Shown here piece after piece: positions 1-7,823 of a DNA stretch of 64,000 bases (positions are counted from its first letter, which is position 1; each line of letters starts with the position of its first letter). The notes under the pieces were generated by a model. It was not told the origin of the DNA. It saw only the letters and a list, made by a program, of their open reading frames with translations, and searched no databases. This stretch comes from Streptomyces lincolnensis (GTDB lineage: Bacteria; Actinomycetota; Actinomycetes; Streptomycetales; Streptomycetaceae): assembly GCF_001685355.1 (NCBI RefSeq), contig NZ_CP016438.1, forward strand, positions 2,914,001 through 2,978,000, in the 5' to 3' direction. The position numbers and the translations under genes were made by a program.

Positions 1-598
1 CGTCGGTCAGGGCGCGCAGGACGAAGCGGTCGTGCTCCATGCCCTGGTAGCGGCTGAAGTCCAGGGGCGCGCCGATCCGGATGCCCGGCCGCATCAGCTT
101 GGGCATCACCTTGCCCGGCGGCTGGATCTTCTCGGTGTCGATCATGGCGACCGGGACGACCGGCGCGCCGGTGGCGAGCGCCACGCGCGCGAGGCCGCCG
201 GGCTTGCCCCGGTAGAGGCGGCCGTCGGGCGAGCGGGTGCCCTCCGGGTAGATACCGAACAGCTCACCGCTCTCCAGCACCTGGATACCGCTCCTGATGG
301 CCGCCTCGCCGGCGCCACGGCCGCCGGAACGGTCCACCGGGAGCTGGCCGACGCCCTTGAAGAACGCGGCCGTGAGGCGGCCCTTCACGCCGGGCGTGGT
401 GAAGTACTCGGCCTTCGCGATGAAGGTCACCTTGCGGTCCAGGACCGCGGGCAGGAAGAACGAGTCGGAGAACGACAGGTGGTTGCTCGCCAGGATCGCG
501 GCGCCCTCGGCCGGGATGTTCTCCAGACCCTCCACCCAGGGCCTGAAGGCGACCTTCAGCGGCCCTCCGATGGCGACCTTCATCGTGCCGTACAACAC
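1..598 (-). CDS. 1-acyl-glycerol-3-phosphate acyltransferase (PlsC family), C-terminus cut by window edge
   Basis: Membrane-associated LPLAT-family acyltransferase, expected to acylate lysophosphatidic acid in phospholipid synthesis. About 199 codons are visible. The acceptor/catalytic block NHLSFSD (NHxxxxD) lies near residue 40 and the phosphate-binding block EGTRSPDG near residue 110. I chose the GTG at 598 because GGAGG (606-610 on the complement) sits 7 nt upstream; the in-frame ATG at 583 has no ribosome site. It diverges from the hydrolase gene at 836. The family is clear, but the exact acyl acceptor is not; M. tuberculosis Rv2182c is the positional counterpart. Confidence 0.9.
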   Translation of the reverse strand, partial: MLYGTMKVAIGGPLKVAFRPWVEGLENIPAEGAAILASNHLSFSDSFFLPAVLDRKVTFIAKAEYFTTPGVKGRLTAAFFKGVGQLPVDRSGGRGAGEAAIRSGIQVLESGELFGIYPEGTRSPDGRLYRGKPGGLARVALATGAPVVPVAMIDTEKIQPPGKVMPKLMRPGIRIGAPLDFSRYQGMEHDRFVLRALTD

Positions 599-751
599 CC
601 GCGTGCCTCCTGTAGCCGTAGATCAGACCTTAACCCGGAGCACCGCCAATGAGCCCGACGGCCCTGGTCGGTGTCAGTGCGGTCGCGTACGGTGAAGCCA
701 CCTGGACTTCACATCTCACCTCGTTCTGCGCAGCCTTCTCGTGAACCCGCA

Positions 752-800
752 CGTCCGAGCCCGTCCGTCCGAGCCCGTCCGTCCGAACACACACGTCCGA
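752..800. repeat. 14-nt tandem repeat upstream of hydrolase gene
   Basis: GTCCGA recurs exactly every 14 nt, at 753, 767, 781 and 795, within CGTCCGAGCC / CGTCCGAACA units. The array lies in the 237-nt divergent spacer, about 35 nt before the hydrolase start. Function is unknown; it could be slippage-prone filler or a multi-site operator. Confidence 0.7.
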
Positions 801-835
801 ACACGTACGTCCCTCTCATGAACAGGAGACCGAAG

Positions 836-1648
836 GTGCCGGTCCTGCCCGGAGCCGAGCCGTTCCGCCACGAGGGCGGGGAGGTAGGCGTCCTCCTCTG
901 CCACGGCTTCACCGGTTCCCCCCAGTCGCTGCGCCCCTGGGCGGAGCATCTCGCCGCGCGCGGCCTGACCGTCTCGCTGCCGCTGCTGCCCGGGCACGGC
1001 ACCCGCTGGGAGGACATGCAGCTCACCGGCTGGCAGGACTGGTACGCCGAGGTGGACCGCGAGCTGCGCGTCCTGAGCGAGCGGTGCGCGCGGGTGTTCG
1101 TGGCGGGCCTGTCGATGGGCGGCACGCTCGCGCTCAGGCTGGCCGCCAAGCACGGCGACGCGGTTTCCGGTGTCGTGGTCGTCAATCCGGCGAACCGGAT
1201 GCACGGGCTGGCCGCGCACGCCCTTCCGGTGGTCCATCACCTCGTCCGGTCCACGCCGGGCATCGCCAGCGACATCGCCAAGGAGGGCAGGGTCGAGCTG
1301 GGGTACGAGCGGGTGCCGCTGCGCGCCGCGCACTCCCTGCGCACCTTCTTCCGCCTGGTCGACGGCGAGCTTCCGCAGGTCACCCAGCCGCTGCTGGTCC
1401 TGCGCAGCGCCGTGGACCATGTGGTGCCGGCGGCCGATTCGGCGCGGGTGCTGAGCCGGGTGTCCTCCACCGACGTACAGGAGATCGTGCTGGAACAGAG
1501 CTACCACGTGGCGACGTTGGACCATGACGCGGACCGGATCTTCGCGGAGAGCCTCGCGTTCATCGGCCGGCTCGCACCCGGTGTCGGCGAGGAGGCGGCC
1601 GAGGCCGGCCGATCGAGCCAGCAGGAAGGGACGGCCGCAGGTGGCTGA
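836..1648 (+). CDS. alpha/beta hydrolase (Est30-like carboxylesterase / monoacylglycerol lipase)
   Basis: A 270-residue soluble serine hydrolase. The visible catalytic triad is Ser93 in GLSMG, Asp194 in SAVDHVVP and His224 in QSYHVATLDHD, and HGFTGSP near residue 24 supplies the oxyanion loop. These match the Est30 carboxylesterase / bacterial monoglyceride lipase group. The reading frame opens at 671, but GTG 836 is chosen because AGGAG (824-828) is 7 nt upstream; ATG 818 has no such site. The stop overlaps the next gene by 8 nt, so the two are probably co-translated. Next to a PlsC homologue, a role in lipid turnover is plausible but unproven. Confidence 0.88.
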   Translation: MPVLPGAEPFRHEGGEVGVLLCHGFTGSPQSLRPWAEHLAARGLTVSLPLLPGHGTRWEDMQLTGWQDWYAEVDRELRVLSERCARVFVAGLSMGGTLALRLAAKHGDAVSGVVVVNPANRMHGLAAHALPVVHHLVRSTPGIASDIAKEGRVELGYERVPLRAAHSLRTFFRLVDGELPQVTQPLLVLRSAVDHVVPAADSARVLSRVSSTDVQEIVLEQSYHVATLDHDADRIFAESLAFIGRLAPGVGEEAAEAGRSSQQEGTAAGG

Positions 1649-2285
1649 GCACGACTCCGAGCGTGAGGACCGCGGGGAGCGCGAGGACCGCGAGCCGGTC
1701 GAGCAGAACGTCCCGTTCGACGAGGCCGCCGCGTGGGCGGCCATCGTCGCCGGGTACGGCGACGAGCCGCCGGACCCGCCGGGCGCCAAGCCCTTCAAGT
1801 CGGTCGAGGACCTGGCCCTGCTGGAGCCCGAGACCAACGACGAGGCTCCCGGGGACACCAAGCAGGCCAAGGAGGCCAGGACGGCCGAGGGGGCCGAAGC
1901 GGCCGAGGAGAGCAAGGCGGCCAAGGACGAGGAGCCCGCGAAGCCGCTGGGCGGCTCCGTGGCCTTCGCTCCCGGTGTCGGGCCGCGGGACTACAGCGCG
2001 CCGGAGCCGTCCGAGGACGACTTCACGGAGGACGACGAGGGGCACTTCGTGCCGCCGGAGCCGCCACCGCTGCCCGCCGCCGACGCCACGGCGAAGTTCG
2101 CCTGGCTGGGAGTGCTCGGCGGGCCGCTGCTGCTTCTGCTGGCCGTTCTCCTCGGTTGGGAGATGACCTGGTGGCTCACCACCCTCGGCATCGGCGGCTT
2201 CCTGGGCGGCTTCGGCACCCTGGTGATGCGGATGCGGCCGGGTGACGACGAGGACGACGATCCCGGGCGGGGCGCGGTCGTCTAG
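1641..2285 (+). CDS. acidic small membrane protein, function unknown
   Basis: A 214-residue protein with a long acidic, low-complexity N-terminal half (Glu/Asp/Ala/Lys) and two adjacent hydrophobic segments near residues 150-195 (FAWLGVLGG... and LTTLGIGGFLGG...), ending in an acidic tail. GTG 1641 lies inside the end of the hydrolase gene, which implies translational coupling. The TAG stop shares the palindromic CTAG at 2282-2285 with the stop of the convergent nuclease gene. I recognise no catalytic motif; it looks like a Streptomyces-conserved membrane protein of unknown role. Confidence 0.8.
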   Translation: MAEHDSEREDRGEREDREPVEQNVPFDEAAAWAAIVAGYGDEPPDPPGAKPFKSVEDLALLEPETNDEAPGDTKQAKEARTAEGAEAAEESKAAKDEEPAKPLGGSVAFAPGVGPRDYSAPEPSEDDFTEDDEGHFVPPEPPPLPAADATAKFAWLGVLGGPLLLLLAVLLGWEMTWWLTTLGIGGFLGGFGTLVMRMRPGDDEDDDPGRGAVV

Positions 2286-3055
2286 GGCGCGGAGACCGTC
2301 CGGTCCGCGGGGATTCTGAGCGCGGCCAGGACCGGGAGGTGGTCCGTGGCCGCCAGGAGATCGGCCTCGGTCACACCCGGCCGGTCCAGCGGTACCCCGC
2401 AGCCGAGCACCTCGATGCCCTTGGTGGCGAAGATCGCGTCGATGCGCCGGTGAGGGGTGGTGCGGGTCCAGGTGTGCTCGCCGCCCCAGGGGGTGGTGGC
2501 CCAGCAGTCCTGGAGGCCCTCGGCGAGCCGGGTGAAGGTGCGGCCGCCGGGGCGTTCGTTGAGGTCGCCGCCCGCGATCGCGTGTTCCACGCCCATTCCG
2601 GCCAGCCGGTCCAGAAGCATGCCGCTCTGGTCGTACCGCTCGTCCTTCTGCAACGACAGATGACAGCTGAGCACGCCGACCCGGGCGCCGCCGAACCGTA
2701 CGACGGCGGTGGCGAAGCCGCGGCGGTGGTGGCCCGGAGTGAGCGGAAGCAGGACGTCCTCGGTGCGCTCGACGGTGGCCCTGAGCGAGCAGAGGATCGC
2801 CGGGCCGGCCGCGGTACCCCCGCCCGAGAGGATCACCTGGCCGGAGGCGGCCGCCAGCCGGGCGAGTTTCTTGCGCCAGCGGAAGAAGCGGGGGGCCTCC
2901 TGGACGAGAACGAGGTCGGGGGCGCAGGCGGTGATCACCCTGGCCAGTGCGCTCGTGTCGTCGCGCATCGAACGGATGTTGTAACTGAGGACGCGGACGA
3001 CGGCGGAACCGTCGGGCTCGGTACGGGAGTTGGGCAGCTGTTCGCTCGTCTCCAT
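2282..3055 (-). CDS. endonuclease/exonuclease/phosphatase (EEP) family protein
   Basis: About 257 residues with the EEP fold signatures: LSYNIRSM (metal-site Asn), LVLVQEAPRFF (Glu metal ligand), GGDLNERPG (Asp-x-Asn) and the C-terminal ATDHLPVLA (Asp-His). Members hydrolyse phosphodiesters in nucleic acids, phosphoinositides or sphingomyelin; the substrate here is unknown. I use ATG 3055 (METSEQ...); the frame extends to 3112 without a better ribosome site. It lies directly downstream of glkA on the same strand and may be transcribed with it. Confidence 0.82.
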   Translation of the reverse strand: METSEQLPNSRTEPDGSAVVRVLSYNIRSMRDDTSALARVITACAPDLVLVQEAPRFFRWRKKLARLAAASGQVILSGGGTAAGPAILCSLRATVERTEDVLLPLTPGHHRRGFATAVVRFGGARVGVLSCHLSLQKDERYDQSGMLLDRLAGMGVEHAIAGGDLNERPGGRTFTRLAEGLQDCWATTPWGGEHTWTRTTPHRRIDAIFATKGIEVLGCGVPLDRPGVTEADLLAATDHLPVLAALRIPADRTVSAP

Positions 3056-3125
3056 GCCGTCAACATACGACGAGGCCCGCCGGCCCGGGGCGGGGCACGG
3101 CGGGCTCGTCACGCACGGCGGACGA

Positions 3126-4079
3126 CTACATGATCGGGTCCGGCTCTCTCGCCAGGTCCGCCGCGCCCACCAGGCCCGCCTTGTTGCCCAGCTGAGCCGC
3201 GATCACATCGGCGACCGGGCGCCAGTTGCCGCCCACCAGCCAGCGCTTGTAGGACTTGCGGATGGGGTCGAGGACGAGTTCGCCCTCGTCGGAGAGACCG
3301 CCGCCGACGATGAAGGCGGAGGGGTCGAAGAGGGAGGCGAGGTCGGCCAGGCCGGCGCCGGCCCAGCGGGCGAGCTCGCGGTAGGAGTCGACGGCGACCG
3401 GGTCGCCCTGGCGGGCGGCCATGGAGATGTGCTTGCCCTCGATGCCGTCGGGGGTGCCGTCACCGAGGCCGAGGAGGATCTCGGCGTTCTCGGGGGTGGC
3501 GTTGGCGCGCTGCCTGGCGTACCGCACGAGGGCGCGGCCGGAGGCGTACTGCTCCCAGCAGCCCTGCGAGCCGCAGCCGCACAGCAGACCGTCCGGAACC
3601 ATGCGGATGTGGCCGAACTCGGCCGCCACGCCGAAGTGGCCGCGGCGCAGCTTGTTGCCGATGATGATGCCGCCGCCGAGGCCGGTGCCGAGCGTGATGC
3701 AGATGACGTTGCGGTGGCCCTTGCCGCCGCCGAACTTGTACTCGCCCCACGCGGCCGCGTTGGCGTCGTTCTCCACGACGACCGGAAGGCCCACGCGGGT
3801 CTCGACCTTCTCCTTCAGCGGCTCGTTGCGCCAGTCGATGTTGGGCGCGAAGTAGACCGTGGAGCGCTGCCGGTTGACGTAACCGGCCGCACCGATGCCC
3901 ACGCCGACGATCTCGTGCCCGGCACGGGCGCCTTCCACCGCGGAGGCGATGGCGTCCACGATGCCCTCGGGCGTGCCCGGGGTCGGCACCTTGTGGGTCG
4001 AGAGGATGTTGCCGTCCTCATCGACCACGCCGGCCGCGATCTTCGTGCCGCCGATATCGACGCCGATGGTGAGTCCCAT
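3126..4079 (-). CDS. glkA: ROK-family glucokinase
   Basis: A 317-residue cytosolic kinase that phosphorylates glucose to glucose-6-phosphate. Visible motifs are the N-terminal phosphate loop DIGGTK, the sugar-binding and catalytic block ENDANAAAWGE, and the ROK zinc site CGCGSQGCWEQ preceded by FGHIRM. In S. coelicolor the equivalent glkA is also required for carbon catabolite repression, beyond its catalytic role. ATG 4079 is preceded by GAGGGA. A DUF5304 gene sits 66 nt upstream on the same strand, as in S. coelicolor (SCO2127-glkA). Length and motifs are intact. Confidence 0.96.
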   Translation of the reverse strand: MGLTIGVDIGGTKIAAGVVDEDGNILSTHKVPTPGTPEGIVDAIASAVEGARAGHEIVGVGIGAAGYVNRQRSTVYFAPNIDWRNEPLKEKVETRVGLPVVVENDANAAAWGEYKFGGGKGHRNVICITLGTGLGGGIIIGNKLRRGHFGVAAEFGHIRMVPDGLLCGCGSQGCWEQYASGRALVRYARQRANATPENAEILLGLGDGTPDGIEGKHISMAARQGDPVAVDSYRELARWAGAGLADLASLFDPSAFIVGGGLSDEGELVLDPIRKSYKRWLVGGNWRPVADVIAAQLGNKAGLVGAADLAREPDPIM

Positions 4080-4145
4080 GAATCCCTCAGTTTCGGTCGA
4101 GCCCCGCTACGGCCAACCGTACCCGAGGCCCTGCCGTCAGGGGTT

Positions 4146-4652
4146 TCAGTCCAGGTCGATGCGCTGGCCGGGGCCCGCCTCGTCGCCCTTGTCGCGGGGG
4201 CTCTCGTCCAGGTCGCGCGGAGCGGTGTCACGGCTGGTCCAGCGGCCCTCCTGAGCCTGGACGGCGGAGCGGTAGGCGGCCAGCAGTTCGTTGCCCGCCG
4301 CCGCGAGATGGTCGAAGACGTCCGGGTTGCGCTCGATGACCGGTTCGACGGCGGCCTTGGCCTGCTGGACGACCTGCTTGACCACCTGCTGGGCGGCGGG
4401 TCCGGCGACCGCGCCGAGCAGCGGGGACTGGAGGCCGGACAGCTTGTCGAGCTTCTCGGCGACGGTGTCGACGAGCTTGCGCAGTTCCTCGGCGGCCGAG
4501 CCCGGAGGCGGACCGTACTCGGATCGGCGGCGGGCCTTCTCGGCGGCGAGGTCCTCGGCGCACGCGGTCGCCCAGGCGTCGGCGTCGGTCGCCCGCACCT
4601 CGTCGAGCGCCTCGCGGTCTCCGGCGTCGGACGGGGGGAGCTCTTCGCTCAT
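4146..4652 (-). CDS. DUF5304 protein (SCO2127-like, glkA partner)
   Basis: A 168-residue acidic, largely helical protein with no membrane segment. The mid-region (LRKLVDTVAEKLDKL... then GPAAQQVVKQVVQQAKA) is predicted helical. Its position directly upstream of glkA matches S. coelicolor SCO2127, which has been reported to affect glucose uptake, glucokinase activity and glucose repression; that link rests on the family and is not visible here. A gene also sits at this spot between PlsC and ArsA in mycobacteria (Rv2183c region). The biochemical activity is unknown. Confidence 0.85.
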   Translation of the reverse strand: MSEELPPSDAGDREALDEVRATDADAWATACAEDLAAEKARRRSEYGPPPGSAAEELRKLVDTVAEKLDKLSGLQSPLLGAVAGPAAQQVVKQVVQQAKAAVEPVIERNPDVFDHLAAAGNELLAAYRSAVQAQEGRWTSRDTAPRDLDESPRDKGDEAGPGQRIDLD

Positions 4653-4709
4653 GACGGACTCCTGACTACGGTTCGTCCCTACGACGTTACCCGAACGGGC
4701 GCAGGCGGT

Positions 4710-5876
4710 TCACGGGGTCTGCGGCCAGAGATCCGGGTCCGGGGCGAACCGGATCCGCAGCTCGCCCTCGCGCAGCGCGGCGCCGTCCACGGTGCAGCGG
4801 CGCAGGGCCGACGGCAGCGGAACGATCCGCCGGAACGGGCCCGCCGCGACGACGAGTTCGTCGCCCCGCCGGATCAGGTCCAGTTCCTCGCGTATCGCGC
4901 CGGGCAGCGGGAGGTGCCAGACCAGCACGCCCTCCTCGGCGAGCCGGTCGGTGACGGGCCACTCGACGGCGGAGTCCGTGGCGTCGGTTCCGGGGACGGG
5001 GAGGGCCGCGAGGTCGTCGGTGCCGCGGGGGTCGTGGCCGAGGTGGGGGACGCCGTGAACGCCATGGACGCCGTAGGTCTCCCGCCACTCGTCCAGTGCC
5101 TTGCGCTGCTGGGCGACGAGGCCCGGGGGCCAGTCCTCCGGTACGACCCGGTTCGCGACCAGCGCGTCGGGGCGCAGGCCGCGCAGGGCGAGGGCGAGCC
5201 CCGCGGTGCGGACGGCGTCGGCGCCGGCCGGGCCGGGCTCCGCGACCAGCCGTACGGCGGTGTCGCGGTCGGCGAGGACCGCCTCCACGGCGCCGAGCTC
5301 CAGGTCCCAGCGGGACGCCGTCTCGTACAGCCACTGCGCGGGCATGGGGACGCCGGCCAGCCGGCCGAGGACGGGGCGCAGGGCGCGGGCCGCCTGCCGT
5401 TCGGGCGGCAGGAGGCGGCGCAGGTAGCGGCGGAGCTCCTCGGGGAGGGTGAGGAGGGCGAGTGCCTGCGGGGTGGGCGGGAGGTCGACGATCAGCAGGT
5501 CGTGCGCCTCGGCGAGGGCCGCGTCCCGCAGCGCGCGCAGCAGCGTGAGCTCCTCGGCGCCGGGCAGCGGCGTGAGCTCCTCCGGGTCCAGCCGGGAGGC
5601 GCCGAGCAGGTCGAGGGCGGAGGTGGCGCGCTCCTGGAACGCGGCGAGGTCCTGCCGGAAGCGGGCGGTGGCGTCGGGGCGCCAGGCGGTGAGGCGCTCG
5701 GCGACCTCCACCGGCTTCGCCCCCGTCGCCACGCCTAGCACCGCGCCGAGGCTGTCGGTGCGGTCGGCACTGAGGAGCAGTGTGCGCTTGCCCTCGCGGG
5801 CGGCGGCGAGTGCGGTGGCGGCGGCGATCGTCGTACGACCGCTGCCGCCGGGGCCCGTGATCAGGATGGTGCGCAT
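4710..5876 (-). CDS. ArsA/GET3-like ATPase with altered P-loop
   Basis: A 388-residue ArsA-superfamily (SIMIBI class) protein. The N-terminus MRTILITGPGGSGRTT aligns with the deviant Walker A KGGxGK[ST]T, but both lysines differ: Pro9 replaces the signature lysine and Arg14 replaces the P-loop lysine. Downstream, LLIVDLPPTPQAL matches the switch II / Walker B region (DxPPTP). The cysteine metal site of arsenite ATPases is not evident, so arsenite transport is unlikely. Mycobacterial Rv2184c holds the same position. It may be a regulatory or weakly active nucleotide-binding protein. Confidence 0.85.
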   Translation of the reverse strand: MRTILITGPGGSGRTTIAAATALAAAREGKRTLLLSADRTDSLGAVLGVATGAKPVEVAERLTAWRPDATARFRQDLAAFQERATSALDLLGASRLDPEELTPLPGAEELTLLRALRDAALAEAHDLLIVDLPPTPQALALLTLPEELRRYLRRLLPPERQAARALRPVLGRLAGVPMPAQWLYETASRWDLELGAVEAVLADRDTAVRLVAEPGPAGADAVRTAGLALALRGLRPDALVANRVVPEDWPPGLVAQQRKALDEWRETYGVHGVHGVPHLGHDPRGTDDLAALPVPGTDATDSAVEWPVTDRLAEEGVLVWHLPLPGAIREELDLIRRGDELVVAAGPFRRIVPLPSALRRCTVDGAALREGELRIRFAPDPDLWPQTP

Positions 5877-6055
5877 AGGGGTGAACCGTAACGTGCCCGG
5901 CGCGGGGGCGGGCCGGGGGTGGGTCGCGCAACCCGGCGCTTACGGGGTGCCGCCTTTCGTTGGGACGGGTGCCGCCCTAGGCGGCACGATTGCCCGCAGC
6001 TATGGCGAGGCACAGGGACCCGCGGCTTGAGCAGACGGCGACCGCACCCACCTAA

Positions 6056-6078
6056 GGGGCGCGGGGAACTGCGCGACC
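6056..6078 (+). repeat. dispersed repeat, copy 1 (intergenic)
   Basis: The core GGGGCGCGGGGAACTGCGCG followed by ACC lies in the 257-nt spacer between the START-domain gene and the ArsA-like gene. The same 23 bp occur in reverse orientation at 38088-38110 and 63743-63765. The rest of the spacer (5877-6133) shows no gene. Confidence 0.85.
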
Positions 6079-6133
6079 GGCCACAGCGCTGCCCGCACCC
6101 GGAAACCGGACCGGCACCCCTACGGCGCAACCC

Positions 6134-6574
6134 CTACTGCCCCGCTTCCACCCGCTTCTTCAGACCCGCCAGCGCCCGGTCGATGATGACCTTCTCCGCC
6201 TTGCGCTTGATCATGCCGAGCATCGGGATCTTGACGTCGACGGTCAGCAGATACGTGACCTCGGTCGAACCCGTCCCGGTCGGCTTGAGCACGTACGAGC
6301 CGTCCAGGGAACGCAGCATCTGGGACTTCACCAGCGTCCAGGAGACCTCGTTCTCACCGGCCCAGGTGTAGCCCAGGACCTGGTCGTCCTTGATCGCGCC
6401 GGCGTCCATGACGAGGCGGACCTGCTCGGCGCGTCCGGCGGCGTCGGTCGCCAGCACCTCCGCCTCCTTCACCTCGCCGGTCCAGTCCGGGTAGCGGGCG
6501 AAGTCGGCGATGACCGCCATGACATCGGCCGGTGCCGCCTCGATCGTGATGCTCGAGCTGGTGTGTTCCGCCAT
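6134..6574 (-). CDS. SRPBCC (START/polyketide-cyclase-like) family protein
   Basis: A 146-residue single-domain protein. The pattern SSITIEAAPADVMAVIADFARYPDWTGEVKEAEV at residues 5-39 is the classic SRPBCC N-terminus (strand, then helix with F-x-x-Y-P-x-W), and the C-terminal helix ends KKRVEAGQ. Such domains form a hydrophobic ligand pocket, but sequence alone does not reveal the ligand. ATG 6574 is chosen because GGAGGAG lies about 9 nt upstream; the frame opens at 6622. Mycobacterial Rv2185c occupies the same neighbourhood beside the ArsA-like gene, which supports a conserved functional pair. Confidence 0.88.
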   Translation of the reverse strand: MAEHTSSSITIEAAPADVMAVIADFARYPDWTGEVKEAEVLATDAAGRAEQVRLVMDAGAIKDDQVLGYTWAGENEVSWTLVKSQMLRSLDGSYVLKPTGTGSTEVTYLLTVDVKIPMLGMIKRKAEKVIIDRALAGLKKRVEAGQ

Positions 6575-6712
6575 CGCGGTGGCTCCTCCAGATGCGGTCC
6601 GGTGAGGAAGGGTCGTGCGCACGTGTGTGCAGCGTGAAGGCTACCGCGCAGGCGAGCGGCCGTATTCACCGGGAACCGCTCGCCGTCCACGGGAAGCCGC
6701 CCACCACCATGA

Positions 6713-7510
6713 TCACCACTCCAGCGCCCACGGCTTCCCGGTCCCCGCGAAGTGACCGACGTTGACGCACTCCGTCGCCCCGATCCGCATCCGCCGCACC
6801 AGCGGCTGGTGGACATGGCCGAACAGGGCGTACCGGGGGCGCGTGCGCCTGATCGCCGCGAGGAGCGCGCGGCTGCCCCGCTCGAAGCGGCGCGCGACCG
6901 TGTCGTAGACAAGTTCGGGCACCTCCGGCGGGATGTGCGTGCACAGCACGTCCACCTCGCCGACCGCCTCGATCTTCGCCACGTACTCCTCGTCGCTGAT
7001 CTCGTACGGCGTGCGCATCGGGGTCCGGAGGCCGCCGCCGACGAAGCCGAAGGTCCGGCCGCCGATCTCCACCCGCTCGCCGTCGAGCACGGTGGTACCG
7101 GGTCCGGCGTATTCCGGCCACAGAGGCGGCATGTCGACATTGCCGTAGGTGGCGTACGTCGGTGTCGGGAAGGCGGCGAACATCTCGGCGTACTGCTTGC
7201 GCACCGCCTTCTCGATCGCGGTGGCCCGGTCGGTGCCGATGCCGGCCCACAGCCGGGTGCCGAACTCCCGGGCCTCCTCGAAGCGGCGGGCGGTGCGCAG
7301 CTGGACGATGCGGTCGGCGTTCTCCACGCCGAACAGGTCGGGGAAGATCCCGCGGGAGTGGTCGGCGTAGTCGAGGAAGAGAACAAGGTCACCCAGACAG
7401 ATCAGGGCGTCCGCGCCGTCGCCGGCTCTGGCCAGGTCGCGGGCGTTGCCGTGCACGTCGCTGACCACATGGACGCGCGTTCTGTCGTTGGCGGCGGGTG
7501 TGGGGGCCAT
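6713..7510 (-). CDS. calcineurin-like metallophosphoesterase
   Basis: About 265 residues with the full metallophosphoesterase metal-site series: VSDVHGN (D-x-H), LGDLV (GD), YGNVDMP (GN-D), THIPPE (H) and the terminal FGHVHQP (GHxH). It is therefore expected to be an active binuclear-metal phosphohydrolase in the cytosol; the substrate is unknown. ATG 7510 is used, with an in-frame TTG at 7519 as the alternative; neither has a strong ribosome site. It diverges from the acyl-CoA ligase gene across a 313-nt spacer. Confidence 0.87.
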   Translation of the reverse strand: MAPTPAANDRTRVHVVSDVHGNARDLARAGDGADALICLGDLVLFLDYADHSRGIFPDLFGVENADRIVQLRTARRFEEAREFGTRLWAGIGTDRATAIEKAVRKQYAEMFAAFPTPTYATYGNVDMPPLWPEYAGPGTTVLDGERVEIGGRTFGFVGGGLRTPMRTPYEISDEEYVAKIEAVGEVDVLCTHIPPEVPELVYDTVARRFERGSRALLAAIRRTRPRYALFGHVHQPLVRRMRIGATECVNVGHFAGTGKPWALEW

Positions 7511-7823
7511 GACGATCAAGCGTAAGCGTGTGCGCCATACGTGAACAGTGGCGGTGGAGCTTGCGGTTACTGGCCAGTCAGTTAGTGCGTCGACTACTGT
7601 GCGCCGAGGAACACCAAACCGTGTGACGCGGCGAACATCTCGCCGGACCCCCCTGTCGAAGAAGCCATACCGACGGGTAACGTCCGGGCAGTCCAGTCGT
7701 GCTCAGGATTTCAGCCAGTGGGCTCATGGCCCGTGGCGAACCCCTGGGCACCTGCCCGGCCTTGGACCGGACCGTCGCATCGCACAACGTCGTGGCGCCG
7801 GCGCCTTATTAGGAGCAGCAGTC
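7511..7823. promoter_or_regulatory. divergent regulatory region with perfect palindrome upstream of acyl-CoA ligase
   Basis: A 313-nt spacer with no convincing gene. It holds the perfect 10-bp palindrome ACTGGCCAGT at 7569-7578, within TTACTGGCCAGTCAGTTA (7567-7584). This resembles operators of TetR-type regulators of fatty-acid genes, but the assignment is inference. AGGAG at 7811-7815 is the ribosome site of the ligase. Confidence 0.45.

Noticed and set aside
3030..5738. Long plus-strand open frame of about 900 codons opposite glkA, DUF5304 and the ArsA-like gene
   Set aside because: It is an antisense shadow of high-GC coding DNA: repetitive Ala/Gly/Val/Arg composition, no domain, and the three minus-strand genes have clear motifs and ribosome sites.
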